A stretch of 64,000 nt of DNA, taken from positions 1,942,630,381 to 1,942,694,380 of the forward strand of contig NC_056735.1 of the NCBI RefSeq assembly GCF_019279795.1, read 5' to 3'. The DNA is from Protopterus annectens. Taxonomy: Eukaryota > Chordata > Ceratodontiformes > Protopteridae. The position numbers and the translations under genes were made by a program. Within the stretch, counting starts at the first letter, position 1. Every line of letters begins with the position of its first letter. The notes under the pieces were generated by a model that had not been told where the DNA came from, made no database searches, and worked only from the letters and a program-made list of their open reading frames with translations. Of the stretch, positions 45,703 to 57,879 are shown in pieces.

Positions 45703-48700
45703 CTGCTGCTTTTAAATTCTCCAAGTCTTTTGGGTTTCTAATACCATGACTGGAATGGACCCCATTCCTAAGTCAAAGTACAATTAAAGTTCATGAAATT
45801 AGTATTGTTTCACTCTTTGATGTTAGTCAAAAGTGCTCTTAGCAGCACCCGCAATGTGCCCAGTAATGACTCCTTCTGCAATTCGTATGGTGTTGCATGA
45901 ATTGGTAACATATCTAAATACAATTGTAAATTATTTTTTATAAGACCAGTTGCTCCTACTACTATTGGAACTGTCTGGGTATCTTTCTTTCACATGGCTC
46001 TCATTTCTGCCTGCAGATCGAGGTATTTTATGACTTTGTGTCTCTCTGTACACAAGACACTGTAGTCACTAGGTGTGGTGATTTCAATGATCAATGCTCC
46101 TTTTGTCTTCTTTTCTTGGACCTCTATATCCAGTTTTCTAGCAGCTATCTTTTGGACTGTTGCTATTGGGTGATCCCATGTGATGTAAATATCATCATGT
46201 TCTATGAGTCTCTGTGGCTCATGTTTCCAGTGTTTTTCAGCCACCTTGATACCATAATGTTTGCACAATCTCCAGTGTAACAATCTCACCACATTATTAT
46301 GCCTTTCAGTATACAGACCTTTGCCATTAGAGAATCGCAACCAGCAATAAGGTGTGTGACTGTTTCCAATTCGGTTCCACAAAACCTTCATATGTCAGCT
46401 TCTCCCACATGTTCAATGGACATAGTAAACCAGCGTGTATGTAGCCCACTAAATTCACCTCTCCTTAACCATTCCTGTGTTCATTCTTGATCAACATGAG
46501 GCTCTTCCAGAAATTTTCTATACTTGCAACTATATTTATGTATTTTCCACATTTCTTGCCTTCTCACCTGGTCCTTCACCTTTATGTTTTTTCTTTTGTT
46601 TTTTAGCACATTCAGTTGCTGCCTGTTTTTTTCCACTTCTGGTTTGATTTCCATTCCTGCTTGATGTCGATATGCTTCTGCTAAATTAAGCAAAGATGTC
46701 ATCTTAGATTTATTTTCCTCATGTTTCAAAACTTTCACCATATTTGGATCTTGTGAGGTCAGCAGATATGTGTGGAGTCCCACAATTGCAGATCTATACA
46801 TGTAATCAATTTCAAGGAGCCCCATCCCTCTGTCAGAATGAGGAATATATAATCTTGTTATACACTGATTTTTATAAATCATTTGATGAGCATGAAGCAT
46901 CCTTCTTGATTTAATATCCAATGTATCCAACACTTTTTGGGGCCAGTCAGTCACTCCAAAACTATAAGTTAGGACAGGAAAAGCAAATTTATTTATAGCT
47001 TGAATCTTGTTCCAAGGTGTCAATGCTGTTTTCAGGACTAATTTAAGTCTTCTAAAGTACTCCTTACTAAGCTTTATTCACATTTGCTCATGTTTTATTG
47101 CTGATCCTTCATCAATTTCCAAGTATTTATACATCCCCTCTTGCTCAAGTTCTTTTATATCACATTCTTGTTCCAAACTGATGTTTTCCTGGTGCTGCAA
47201 TTTTCCTTTTTTAAAGGTTGCTTTTGCACATTTATCAAGACCAAATGACATTCCAGTATCATCTGAAAAAGTTTTGACAACTTGCAGCTGTGCTTTCAGT
47301 TCCTCATCTGATGAGCTATATAATTTTAAATAATCGCCAAAGAGAAGATGAGAAGTCATTAGACTTTGTTGTTATCTAGAGGCCAAATTATAGCCATAGC
47401 CTAAGCTGTTAAGTAAACAGCTTAATGGGTTAATGGCAAGGCAGAATAGCAAGGGTGACAGAGAGTCACCCTGGAATACCCCCCTTTGAATTTGTATCCC
47501 TGGGATAATAATCTGTCCTTTATCATGGCTTAATTGCAAGGTGGTCTGCCACTGTTTCATGGTTAGTGTAATGTAGTCAATCAGTGTAGGCTGTAGCTTA
47601 TACATTTTTAAGCACTCTTTTATCCATGAATGTGGGATACTATCAAATGCTTTTTTATAGTCAATCCATGCCATACTTAGGTTCTTCCCCTTCTTACAAT
47701 TATCCGCTATAACTTTGTTTAACAAAAAATGGTCCTGTGTTCTATATGACTTTCTTTTATTGCCCTTTTGTTCTACTGCCATAATTGAGTTTTCTTCTAA
47801 ATGACTATAAACTCTGTCGGCATCAATTCCCGTGTATAATTTGTACGTCGTCGGAAGACAAGTTATTGTTCTGTAATTTTTAGGGTAGCTTGCAGGTTCA
47901 CTCTTAAGTAAAAGCATTGTTTTTACTGGTGTTAACCAGTGCAGTGTATGTTTGGGGTGAGCATATAAATAGTTGTTACTCATGGGTAAATCCTCGTACA
48001 AAGAAGTTAATACTTTAAGCCAAAAGTTAGGTACTGCTTCTAGGCCTGGGGTTTTCTAGTTAGAGGCTTTTCTCAAAGTTATTTCAATCTGTCTGGCTGT
48101 TACTTCATCCCATTTCATATCCTGTACCTTTAAACTTCTTATTCTTTCCTTTACTTCTTCTATCCATTTAGCATCTTTGTTATGTTCCACAGGATCTTCA
48201 TAGATACTTCTCCAAAATGTATCTACTTCCTCTTTTTTTGGCGGTCTATCAATTCCTTTTACCTTATTTCCCAATTCTCTATAAAACTTTTTTGGGTCAT
48301 CAGTAAATTGTTTATTTTGTGCTTTTCCCTTATATTTATCTTTGTATCTTCTAAGTCTTTCTGCCTGTTTTGAAATTTTTAGTTTATCTCCAATAGTGCA
48401 TAATATATCCTGATCTGTTCTAATACTGTGCATTGCTTTTATCACATCTATCTTTCTTAATATTTTTGTTGATCTGTTCCCTCTTCTATAATCTTCTAAC
48501 AGCGATACTTCTTGTTTTAACTGCTTTATAGTTTTCTCTATTCGATATTTCCATGATGGTATTCGCTTTCGCCCTCTCTTTTCCCTCACTACCCTATGTT
48601 CCTGTGATAGAAATTTATCAGTTATTAATTTAGCAGGGCAGTAATATATTCTGTTTACTTCTGTTATATCGCATGGGTCTCTATGGACATTCCTAATTAC

Positions 48701-49180
48701 TGTGTTCATTTGTTTTATCAAGCTTCTGACTTTTGGGGTTTTATTAACCTTCTGCAGTCTATTTCTCTCATTGATATTGATATGTCTATCTTTGTCTATT
48801 AAATCAAGCAACTTTTCTCTCCTTTTCTTCCATACTGAGGGGACATCCCTTGTTTTCCATTTCCTGTGGGCATTCTATAAAAAGTTTTATAGCATCTTCC
48901 TGTGACACATTCTCTTCAATTTCATCCTGTGTCATCTGATGTTCTGTCATATGGGAACTCAATGGCCTAGCTCTCCTCAACATTGACTGCGTCAGAGTTT
49001 CCAGTTTCCTGTTCCCATCCTTGCTGTCTAGCTTCAAGTGAATGTTTATACTGGTTTCCTGTGGAAGGCTCCAAAATATCTTGATATGGCACCTGAGCGA
49101 TTACTTCTTGTTCCACTGGTTTCCCCTTAATTTGGATATCCATTGCTCTATCCTGTTGTTGCGCTTTCTCCATTTGATTT
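45703..49180 (-). mobile_element. R4/Dong-like LINE (restriction-like endonuclease type), nearly complete
   Basis: About 3.48 kb on the minus strand, inserted into a CR1. TCTGGCTC lies at both junctions (45695-45702 and 49181-49188; up to TTnTCTGGCTC with one mismatch), and CR1 sequence joins in register across it. It has one long decayed reading frame with RT followed by a C-terminal Cys/His finger and PD-(D/E)xK-type nuclease, the order typical of the RLE class (R2/R4/NeSL/Hero) and not of CR1, L2 or L1. I favour the R4/Dong group from remembered motif style; Hero-like is possible. Confidence 0.8.
45810..49150 (-). pseudogene. R4-like ORF: RT + restriction-like endonuclease
   Basis: The N-terminal region (frames at 49150-48804 and 48811-48056) is lysine-rich with LLEDYRRGNRSTKILRKIDV and DPKKFYRELGNKVKGIDRPP. 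RT (48001-47080): YPKNYRTITCLPTTYKLYTG, MAWIDYKKAFDSIPHSWI, IQRGVFQGDSLSPLLFCLA; the F-x-DD catalytic block reads LLFGDYLKLY, so the active-site Asp pair is lost. The thumb/linker frame is 47023-46481 (FAFPVLTYSFGVTDWPQ). In the finger, a stop replaces the first Cys (*RFCGTELETVTHLIAGC, about 46340-46390). Nuclease (46330-45990): RLIEHDDIYITWDHPIATVQ, KLDIEVQEKKTKGALIIEIT; the usual PD is LD. Frame breaks are few (near 49000, 48810, 48053, 47380, 47070, 46480, 46390). Confidence 0.8.
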
Positions 49181-49660
49181 TCTGGCTCAGTATAGGTAAC
49201 TCCATTAACAATGAGCTCTGAACACAATTAAGTATTGCCTTTACGGTTGTGGACATAGCTAATAAATTTGTCTTTGGTAGACTTTATTTGTTCTTTGAGT
49301 TGCTTGTTTGGTTTGATGAGAGAGCTTTTATCCTGCTGGGTGCTAGACATCCTAAATTTTGCCAAGACGTTCTTCCTTCTGTTATACAGTCTATTGATGC
49401 TGTGCTTCCATCAAAGTGGCTGTTTTTGAGCTAGTTCTGTAGTTATTCCTTGTGGGTATAGCTGCCTCTATGTCTCTATTAACAAGCTTGTTACAGGGTT
49501 TAGGAAGACTTGAAATTTTGCCAGGTTATCACTTAATAGTAGGCCGTTAGCCTTACTGTAGTTCCTAAACATTTCAGGTTTAGCTAGGGATATTGATTTT
49601 ATTTTTACTTCAAAGTACACTAATTAACCATCAGTCCTGTGTGTCACATTAGTTTTCATG
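49181..49660 (-). mobile_element. CR1-B copy, linker region (right of R4-like insertion)
   Basis: Continues the CR1 at 43890-45702. It starts TCTGGCTCAGTATAGG and is similar base by base to 56885-57330 (TCTGGCTCAGTACAGG, GGACATAGCTAA, TTTGATGAGAG, TTTTATCCTGCTGGG). On the minus strand it encodes ELIVNGVTYTEPE and the endonuclease-to-RT linker. Confidence 0.7.
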
Positions 49661-51924
49661 ATTCTGTGTTACTAGTCATCTATCCAAAATTGTTCATTAA
49701 AGTTTCATGATCCCGATTGTTCTTTTTTGAAAAAGAAATATTAGTGTAGTATCTTTTCCTGGTTCCTGACTTCCTTTTTTTGTTTTCATACTTGCAATGA
49801 CTGCCTCCTATTCTCATCCACTTCACTATGATGTACTTAAAATGTGATGCCTATTTACAGATCTTAATATTAACCTCATTCAGAACTTATCTTTTTTCAT
49901 CCTAGAGTCAAAAGTACATCAGTGGAGCAACTTGTGTTTTTCAGTCTCTCTTTTTCTCCATTATTTAACCTTAATTGTTCCCTTGCTTCCATGTATAAAT
50001 CCTGGGCAATTTCAACTTCACCGATGCAATGCTGTTGCCTCTTCCTACTATATATTCCTTGACATTCCATACTCTCACACTGCTCATATTACAATACCAT
50101 AATGTATCATCATAATTCTCCAGTATGTGCTCTTCGCCTTTTATTTCTCCTTTCAGTGCTCTTAGATACACTACTAACTTTTTAAATGACACCTGCTGTT
50201 ATCATTGTCCATACCCTTTCATCATTAAAAGCCATGCTCCAATATTTTTGGTAGTATACCACTGAGTCTACAAGCTACTAAAATGTTAATGTGCAGTCAT
50301 GAGTTTGACTTCTTCATTTTCCATGTACATGCACAGCTCTGTTCCTAGTCACTCCCACAAAAAGATAATATGACTTACAAGCTTAGCTGGTTGTTGAATA
50401 AATTAGAAATACTACTCTTTCTCATATATTGTCTGTTTTTTTTCCTTCCTAAATCCATCAGTCTTTGAACAATGTTCACCATGAGCATATTCACACTTTG
50501 TCAAGGATCTTGTGGTCACTGGACTGTTGTTTGAAAGATGAATATTGTTGTTTGTTTGACCAGGAAAGCCTGCAGTGCTGTGTGAGGGGGTACCCTTTTT
50601 CACTGTAGTTTGTCTGTGGAGCTTGTATATATTCTTTAAAGGGTGTGGAGGCCTAGACCCACAAATAAGAGTTCAAAGAGACATGCCCCCCATAAAATAA
50701 AATATGTTTTCTGCTATTTTTCCAGTCTATACATTTTAGAACTGAAGAATCAGAAAATCAAAATTTGATAACTCCTTCGAATATTGGTAAACCAGCATGT
50801 TAATCTAATTCTTGCACTTCTGTCCTCACCTTCAATACTAACTCTGTAATCAAACCTGGAATCTCATAATTTGCTTTTTTTACCCTCAGAATTTATTACA
50901 ATCATGCTGGCATCCTCCACTATTATTGCTCTTCGCTTATTTGTCTCTTATATTATCCCAGTTTTGTCTTTCATCTTTTATCTCCATATCTGCTAAACTG
51001 CATATTATTACTACAATTCTTTTTTTCCAGTATCCCTCCATATCTACAACTCTTCAGCCATCCTGGTATTTCTCTATTCATCTTCAACTTTGCAAATAAT
51101 GAACCACATCTTTCTGATCATAAATATTGTATTACACAATCATTTTCATACCACCTTGTAATTGCTGTAAATACTAATTTTGAGTAGCATTATCCCTGTC
51201 TTTAAATTGTGCGTGTATTGAGCATTCACTGCTGTGCTTGTATTGTGCCAACTATTTAGCCATGAAAGTAGTGAAATCTTTGAGAATTACTTGAGGCTGT
51301 TTAAGCTAAACATAGTATATTGTAAAATGGATGAAGAACAAAACTTTGGGGGAAAGAAGTTAAAGGTCGGAATTTGTAGGTTAAAAGAGGTAGTCTACGG
51401 GTTGATAGAACTAGAGACATTAGAGGCGTCTTTTTTTTTGTAATGTGCTGCTTTATTATTGAGTAATCCTAATTATGTTTAGACTGTAAGAAGTAGCTGA
51501 TGCAGGAATTATCTTCAAAGCCTTTAAGTGATTGCAGTGTTTTAATTTTTTAACATTGATATGTTGGCTTTAAAACATGTTCTTGAGACTTTTATGAGTT
51601 AGGGTAATGAGTTATATCTCTGATAGATGGAAAAATATTTCCAGACTTCAGACATTCGGCTCTAAAAGTTAAAAGCCATAATTACTGAAATGTTGGGTTC
51701 TGTAGAGGGTGTGAATAGATGTGGTTTAGACCTCAGATTGTATTTTTTTCTTAGTTAGAATCCACTGGCAGGGTGAGATAAGGAATAGAGATAGAACAGT
51801 TTAAAAGGGGGTAGCCTAGTAGATGATCAGCTCATTGCTTGATAGGAGACCTTCTAGTGTTTATTACAATTGACATATGATGCTCTGGTCTTGTGACAAG
51901 GAAAATGAAGCTGACAAATCTTGT
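49661..51924. other. Unassigned region
   Basis: 2.3 kb with no gene or repeat family I can support. Short frames on both strands lack domains. Confidence 0.35.
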
Positions 51925-52630
51925 CAGAGGAGGCTTGCACACTGGTCAGTCTCTTTTTAGTGGCTGAAGGTATAATTGGATATCTATACTGTTTCCCTGC
52001 TTGCAATGACAAAAAGTAAGAATGTTTCTATGCCAGAAGAGAAGATGTATTTCAGCACTAGCTTGTTTGACATGCTGCTGGAAGCTTAGATTTTGATTGA
52101 ATATCCTGCCCAGGTATTTGAAAAATGAATTGATTTCTATTGAATTTTGATGGCACACAAGAATAGCCCGCTCATTGGGTTGTTGTTGTTGTCTTTCAGC
52201 TTTTCCTGGTTAGGGGTCGCCACAGCGGAACTCTGGTCAGCTAATGATTGGCCATAGATTTTGATGAACGCCGAGGTGCCAGCTCGACGTTCAACCTTCA
52301 ACAAAGGCACGCCCATTTACGCATGTCTTTCGAACGCCCACCCAACCACGGGGAGGACATGCAGACTCCACACAGAAGGCACTCCCCGCACTCCAGCCGA
52401 GAATCAAACGGGAGAACCTCTTGCTGTGAGGTAACAATGCTACCGCTGCACCACCATGGATTATAACCCGCTCATTGGGTAAAGTATGCAATTTCTGGTG
52501 AGTTCCATGCAATTTCTGGTGAGTTTCAATGAGCACATATCTGGTTTTCATTGGTTTAAGATTAGCTATTTGGTGGTTAGCCAGATGAAAATATCTTGGT
52601 GTAGTTGTGAATTCAAAGTACAGTGTGAGT
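51925..52630 (-). pseudogene. LINE RT C-terminal fragment (L2/Jockey-like, unresolved), split by a SINE
   Basis: Minus strand, reading across the SINE: ANLKPMKTRYVLIETHQKLH (52580-52500), LHTLPNERAIL / VCHQNSIEINSFFKYLGRIF (52150 on) and NQNLSFQQHVKQA. K(T)-x-x-VL … KYLG-x-F…L-F--HV is the region following the RT catalytic domain in many LINEs. A 21-bp tandem duplication at about 52487-52528 adds seven codons (THQKLHG). Confidence 0.55.
52181..52463 (-). mobile_element. tRNA-SINE type 2, full length with 17-bp target duplication
   Basis: Target duplication TAGCCCGCTCATTGGGT (52164-52180) / TAACCCGCTCATTGGGT (52464-52480). On the minus strand: tRNA-like head (GGTGCAGCGGTAGCATTG box A region; GTTTGATTCTCGGC box B region), a body sharing TCTGCATGTCCTCCCCGTGG with SINE type 1, and a distinct tail GCTGTGGCGACCCCTAACC…GAAAAGCTGAAAGAC with no local LINE partner. 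The plus-strand GTTGTTGTTGT stretch is the terminal simple repeat. Confidence 0.85.
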
Positions 52631-53649
52631 GGCTAGACCTCATCTATAACAATTCCAACTTAGCAGGTTCTTCCTATGACTAACTTACCAGACCAATCAG
52701 GCTGTTATTCCCTCATAGCTCAGAATTCTACAGCTTCAACTTTACATAATCACCCTCCTGTCTTTGCATCACCTCCATGACTCTGAACAGTCTTCTAACT
52801 AAACACAACCTCTATATAAAGCATTTTCTCTGCACAGCTGACATATTTTACTAAATCACTTGCAAAGTGCCATCAGTTCCTGATGATTAGCCATCCTCTA
52901 GTTTTTCTTTGATGCTCTCACTTCATGCATTGCTGCTACTGCTAGCCATAACATTATTCCTACCAACTAACTTCTTCCTTCTCTGTTCCTACTGCTCTCA
53001 CTAAGCATTTTATTCTGCCTAACATACTGATATCAACAAATATAAAAGCATCTGTTTCGGTGTTTTCATCCTTCTGGCCACACTAACTGCATTTTCTCAA
53101 TGACACTATAATATCAGTGATTGTCCTAAAAAGCAATTCCTCTTTCCACTTCTGTTATTATTGTACTCTACACATTTCACCTTTCCCTCAAACTTACATC
53201 ACAAATCTCTTCTGCGCACATTACATCTGACTGATATCCTTTTCATGAAAAACATTGCCACTTTTAATCTCCAGCATCCTTTTACAAATAGTACCTACAG
53301 TCCTTTGTCCATTTCTTCTAACTTCTGTGATGTCACATAAATTAAGTTTTATTTATGCAAACCAATTGCATTATAAACTGCAGGCTCCTACATTTATTAT
53401 AAATTATAAAACTAAAAAAAATATATATATTATTTTCTTTCACCCAGCAATTTCTGTCCTCATAGTGATGTTGTAGCATTCACCTACTTCCTTTTAATCT
53501 AAAACCTACTTAGAATCAAATCAATCCACCCACGTTCAAAATGTATAAATCAGACTCGCCTAACTTTTTCAACATCAGTCTTAGAGGCATATGCAATAAG
53601 ATTCCATAGCTGTACTTTCGTACTTCTTAACTATACCAGGGACAACCTA
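52631..53649. other. Unassigned region
   Basis: No gene or repeat recognised. Confidence 0.35.
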
Positions 53650-54990
53650 TTCCTTACTGAAATCATTATTTATTTATTTATTTATTTTATTTTACATTTG
53701 TTGACTAGGTTTCTCCAACTGAGCTGATAGCCTTTTTTCAGCAGAAGCCTGGGGAGAAAATCTCCACAAGTTTACAATAAACTATAATGGAACATTTAAA
53801 TAAATTTAAACAATTTAAAATACAATAATAACATTACAATTGTGACAATAAAAGCATAACAATTAATTACAGAGTTTAAGTTGCCATTAACATAAGTTAA
53901 ATGTAGAAACAAATGCACAGTTGATAGCTTAGCTAAGAAAGTTACAGTTAGTGAAGGTAATACAGGTAATATGTAAATAACTATACATTTAAGATTGACT
54001 GACACGTAATTACCTAGATAAGATGGATAAGGGACCTAACAGAATGGAACCAAAGAGGGCAGGTAGTTAAGTACACTGTCCTAGGAAAGGAAGACAGATT
54101 ATGGAGGGTGAGTACAGTGGCATGACCAATGACTTTTCAGGTATTCTTTGATGACTGAGTTAAATTCTTTGAGTTTTTTAATTTAAATTCTTTGTGTTTT
54201 TGAGTGACCTAATTTCTAATGGCAGTTTGTTCCAAGATCTGGTCAGATAGTAGCTCTAGAGGTTGCAACAAATTTTGTTCTTGGGTTTATATATTTGGAG
54301 TAGGTCCTGTTCTGAGCTTCGAAGAGTCTTAGAAGGAGTGCAGAAAGAGATTAGAGGACATAGGTTGCCCCAAGGAGGATGATTTTGTTATGTATGCATT
54401 GAGAAAGGTTGGAGAGAATATTTGACAGTAAGGGAATGTTGTCTTCTAGGGGTATATAGATGGCTGTTATAGTGATTGTAATATAATTGTTAAGTTTAAG
54501 GTTTGCAGTCAGGATTTCAGCAGGTAGAAAGGATGGGATTGGTTTATATAGGGATGTAAGAGTGAGATGGCTGGAGTAGGCAATGGCTACTCCTCCCCTT
54601 TTTTTTCTTTTGGCAGTCTAGTTGATATTGTATCCAGGAGGGAGAATGTCTCTATCAGGGTTGTGAGGTTTTAGCCATGTTTCTGTGAGGGTGTTAATAT
54701 CTGGGGAGTGATTTGACATCCAGGTGTGAAATTTGCTGACATCATTTAGCACACTTCGAATATTCAATGAGTAAAAAGATATGTTTTTTTTGGAAGAGTA
54801 AACTGTCTTGTGTCTGGAACAGTAGAACTGTTGACAGGGGAGGGAGAGTTTGGGCCTGGATTTGGATGAATATCACCTGAAGGTATTAGAGTTTTAGAGA
54901 GGAAGTAGACATTATAGAGAGACAGGTAGTAGATGAGGTACTTTATTTTCCTTTTAATAAAGTAAAATAAACTAAGTTCATATGCGTTTA
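53650..54990 (-). mobile_element. L2-like LINE, internally deleted
   Basis: Minus strand. The 3' end is TTTATTTATTTATTT plus a diverged family tail (53665-53770). 5' part: N-terminal region with an intact 2A-like core, endonuclease blocks (HSPDINTLTETWLKPHNP-like, KKRGGVAIAYSSHLTLTSL, IPLEDNIPLLSNIL and IIL-G, about 54400). It then passes directly to the ORF2 C-terminus (about 54330-54120, RTKFVATSRATI), so the end of the endonuclease and all of RT are missing. The right end abuts a CR1 3' end at about 54990. Confidence 0.7.
54851..54877 (-). other. 2A-like motif in the second L2-like copy
   Basis: Minus-strand codons give PSGDIHPNPGPNS. The same GDIHPNPGP core as at 40049-40075 uses different codons (e.g. 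GGT GAT ATT versus GGA GAC ATA), so the peptide is conserved while the DNA has drifted. It is preceded by a long hydrophobic/tyrosine-rich segment. Confidence 0.8.
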
Positions 54991-57360
54991 CAAGGCTAAT
55001 GACTATAATGGCCTTTTCAAGCCTAGCCATGCATCCCAAATCTCTGTTACGTTCTGATACCCTTGATATGTGTAAGCAGGGGCCTGGGTGATGAACCATT
55101 TACATGCTGTCTGTGTCTATTAGAGACATAGATGCTAAAACAGGGATGAATTTCCTGTTCCCCATCCAAATTTCCAAGCTACACTTGAATTGGGTTAGGG
55201 AGAATGTCTGCTTTACAGGAATGGGGAGCCTGTTCCAGAGATGGGGTAGTCTTTGGGATACATACCTGTCTCTACAGCAGGTCCAATTTATAACACAGGC
55301 AAGGTTTATGTCTTTAGAATGGGTAATTATGGTGCTGTTTGTTTTGTGGATAAGCAGGAGGTCAATCATAGTGGGGGGGTCTGACAATGCCCTGCATGCC
55401 AGACATAGATCTCCCCTCAAAAGCCTGTAGGAGACAGAAAACAGGGATAGGGCCTTGAGGTGGTCTGGATAGGTCATTTTACTTATGCCCTGTATTCTTT
55501 TATTGAGGAACCTCTGTTGACATTCCAGATGTTGGATATGCCTGGTTACATACATACCAAAGGGGCATTGTCCTCAATGATAGGTTTGATGAATGCTAAA
55601 TACAGTGGAACAATGACTTTCTTGGACTTAGATGCCATACATTTGTTTATAAGTTGCACAATGTTGTGTCTTTCGGCTTTTCCCGGTTAGGGGTCGCCAC
55701 AGTAGAACTCCAGTCCGCTAATGATTAGCAGTAGATTTTTACGTGCCGAGTTGCCAGCCCTGATGCTCAGCCTTCAACGAAGGTACGCCCATTCACGCAT
55801 GTCTCCACACAGAAGACGCTCTAGCTGACAATCGAACAGGACATCGTCTTATTGTGAGGCGACAACACTACCACAGCACCACCACCACAGTCATAGAATG
55901 TTTCCTCACTACTGTGAAACGTGATGTTCATAGGCTAGATTACTGTCTATGTATGTCTGTAAGTCCCTGACTACTGGGTCATCTCTAAGGGTTGTGTTAT
56001 CAATATGATAGTTACCATGGGTAGATGATTTCCCAAGGATAATTTTATGCATATCTTGGCATTTAGTTTTAGTCCACTGTTCTGACACCAGTTGTTTATT
56101 TAGATCAGACCTTCCTGGACAGTATTTGTGTCAGTGTGGGATTCAATGACAGCTCCTAATCTGCAATCAGCTGCAAATTTAGTCAGCAAGAGACCATTGA
56201 CATTGGCCTTGATTTCAGAGAAGTAAATGCCAAAAAATGTGTTGTCCAAGAAATGATCTCTGAGAGACTTCACTTGTTACTGGCCACTTTGTAGAGGTGG
56301 ACTCCCCAGTTGTAGCTCCACAGTCTTGTCTATGAGCCAGATGGCTATCTACCAGGTAATGGGTTTCCACCTAACCTCTTGGATTTGTCAACAATGACCA
56401 AGTGGGGTATTGTATCAAATGCCTTGGCCAGGTCAAGGGAGGCCGTGTGAACCATTTTGTCTTCATCTATAACTTTGATGGCCTTCTAAAAGAAGTCTTC
56501 CAGGTTGACTAGGCTTTACATATAAGATTAGTGAGACTTATGGGTCTATAGTTTTCACATTCTGTAGATGGCCCACCTTTGTTTGAAAGGTTGACTGTTG
56601 CTGTTCTCCATTCATGAGGCATGAAGCCTGTTTAGAGGCTACAGTTACATAGCAATTCCAGAGGACCTGATAGGTCATGTTTCTTGCTATTTAGAAGGCA
56701 GCCTGGGAAATTGTCTGAACCCATTGATGCAGTGTTCTTGGCCTTAGAGAGAGCATTAAGAATATGTTCCCTAGTGAGAGCAGGGGGGGGGGGAGTTTGA
56801 TGGTATTTTCTAAGAGAAGGTTGAGGGGAGGAGAGAAGAGTAAAGTTGGAGCTGAATTTATCAGCCAGGAGGTTTGCTAGATCTTCTGGCTCAGTACAGG
56901 TGGCTCCATTAACAATTGAACATGATTGTGTATTGCCTTTGAAGTTGAGGACATAGCTAAAGAATGCCTTGTGGTAGTCCTTGGCCTGGGAGGCCAAATT
57001 TACCTCATATTTGGCTTTGATACACTTTATCTTTCCTCTGATTTGTTTGTTTCATTTGATGAGAGTGCTTTTTTCCTGCTGGGCTGCACTCCTAATTTTT
57101 GCCATGATTTTCTTCCTTCTGTCTTACAGCCTGTTGATTTTGTGATTCCAACAGGGTGGCTTGTTTTTTGAGTTGGTTCACTTCTTTCTGGTGGGTACAG
57201 CTGCCTCTATGCAGCTATTAAGATGCTTGTACAGGGTTATTGTGAACAGTTCTGCACAGGCAGCAGTGTTTTCAGGGTATATGGGACTTGAAATTGTGCC
57301 AGCTTATAACTTAATAGCAGGAAGTTCCCTTACAGTAATTTCTGAATATACCTTAAAAAA
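54991..57360 (-). mobile_element. CR1-B copy, linker to 3' UTR
   Basis: Minus strand. 3' UTR fragment with AAGCCTAGCCATGCATCCC (about 55020-55040); C-terminal domain in an intact 151-codon frame (55555-55100: MYVTRHIQHLECQQRFLNKR … WMGNRKFIPVLASMSLIDTD); RT decayed (55900-56620), including a degraded LVTEFA-D-CRLG block near 56170 and FDTIPHLVI-like near 56400. The upstream frame (56997-56632) has MASQAKDYHKAFFSYVLNFK, SIVNGATCTEPEDLANLLAD and SKAKNTASMGSDNFPGCLL. Split by a SINE at 55664-55888. Confidence 0.8.
55664..55888 (-). mobile_element. tRNA-SINE type 2 inside CR1-B
   Basis: Same family as 52181-52463: plus strand starts TTGTGTCTTTCGGCTTTTCC then GGTTAGGGGTCGCCACAGTA, ends TGTGAGGCGACAACACTACC and ACAGCACCACCACC. 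The tRNA head is on the right, so it lies on the minus strand. It interrupts a CR1 stretch that is continuous in the copy at 44.60 kb (TTGCACAACATAGAATG). Target duplication is not clear. Confidence 0.8.
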
Positions 57361-57879
57361 TTAGAGCAAGTAATATAGTTCTATATGGTTTCTTAATTCC
57401 ACAGTGCAGAGTTACTTATTTGCTTCTTAAAATGTAATATCCATAAATACCTACTTATAACTGCACTCTAAATTTCCCAGGTGATAGTACCACCTCAGCA
57501 AAATACATCGTATTAATACTAACCATACCTATCCCTCATGAAACTCACATTTTAAGTTACTTAAACATTAATTGGTAACTTATAATATGTGATCCTCTTC
57601 GACTATTATACATTCAATTGGCTTATTACAACTAATCAAGATGCAACATAACTAGATTTAATAAATATGGCAACAAAGAATTAATTCTGGACTGGGAAGT
57701 CACCACTTAACGCAATAACACCATTCACAGTGGCACTCTTCCTAATTGACTATGTCTCCACGTTTTCCACCGGACACATAAACTATGTGATCAAAACTCA
57801 TCACTTCAACTTAACTTGCAATGTATCCAGTTTCAACACAGTCACATTTGTTTCCACCCCTAAAACTCTGTAACTGGAA
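57361..57879. other. Unassigned, possibly 5' part of the L1/Tx1 element
   Basis: AT-rich without a clear frame; contiguous with L1/Tx1 sequence on its right. Confidence 0.3.
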
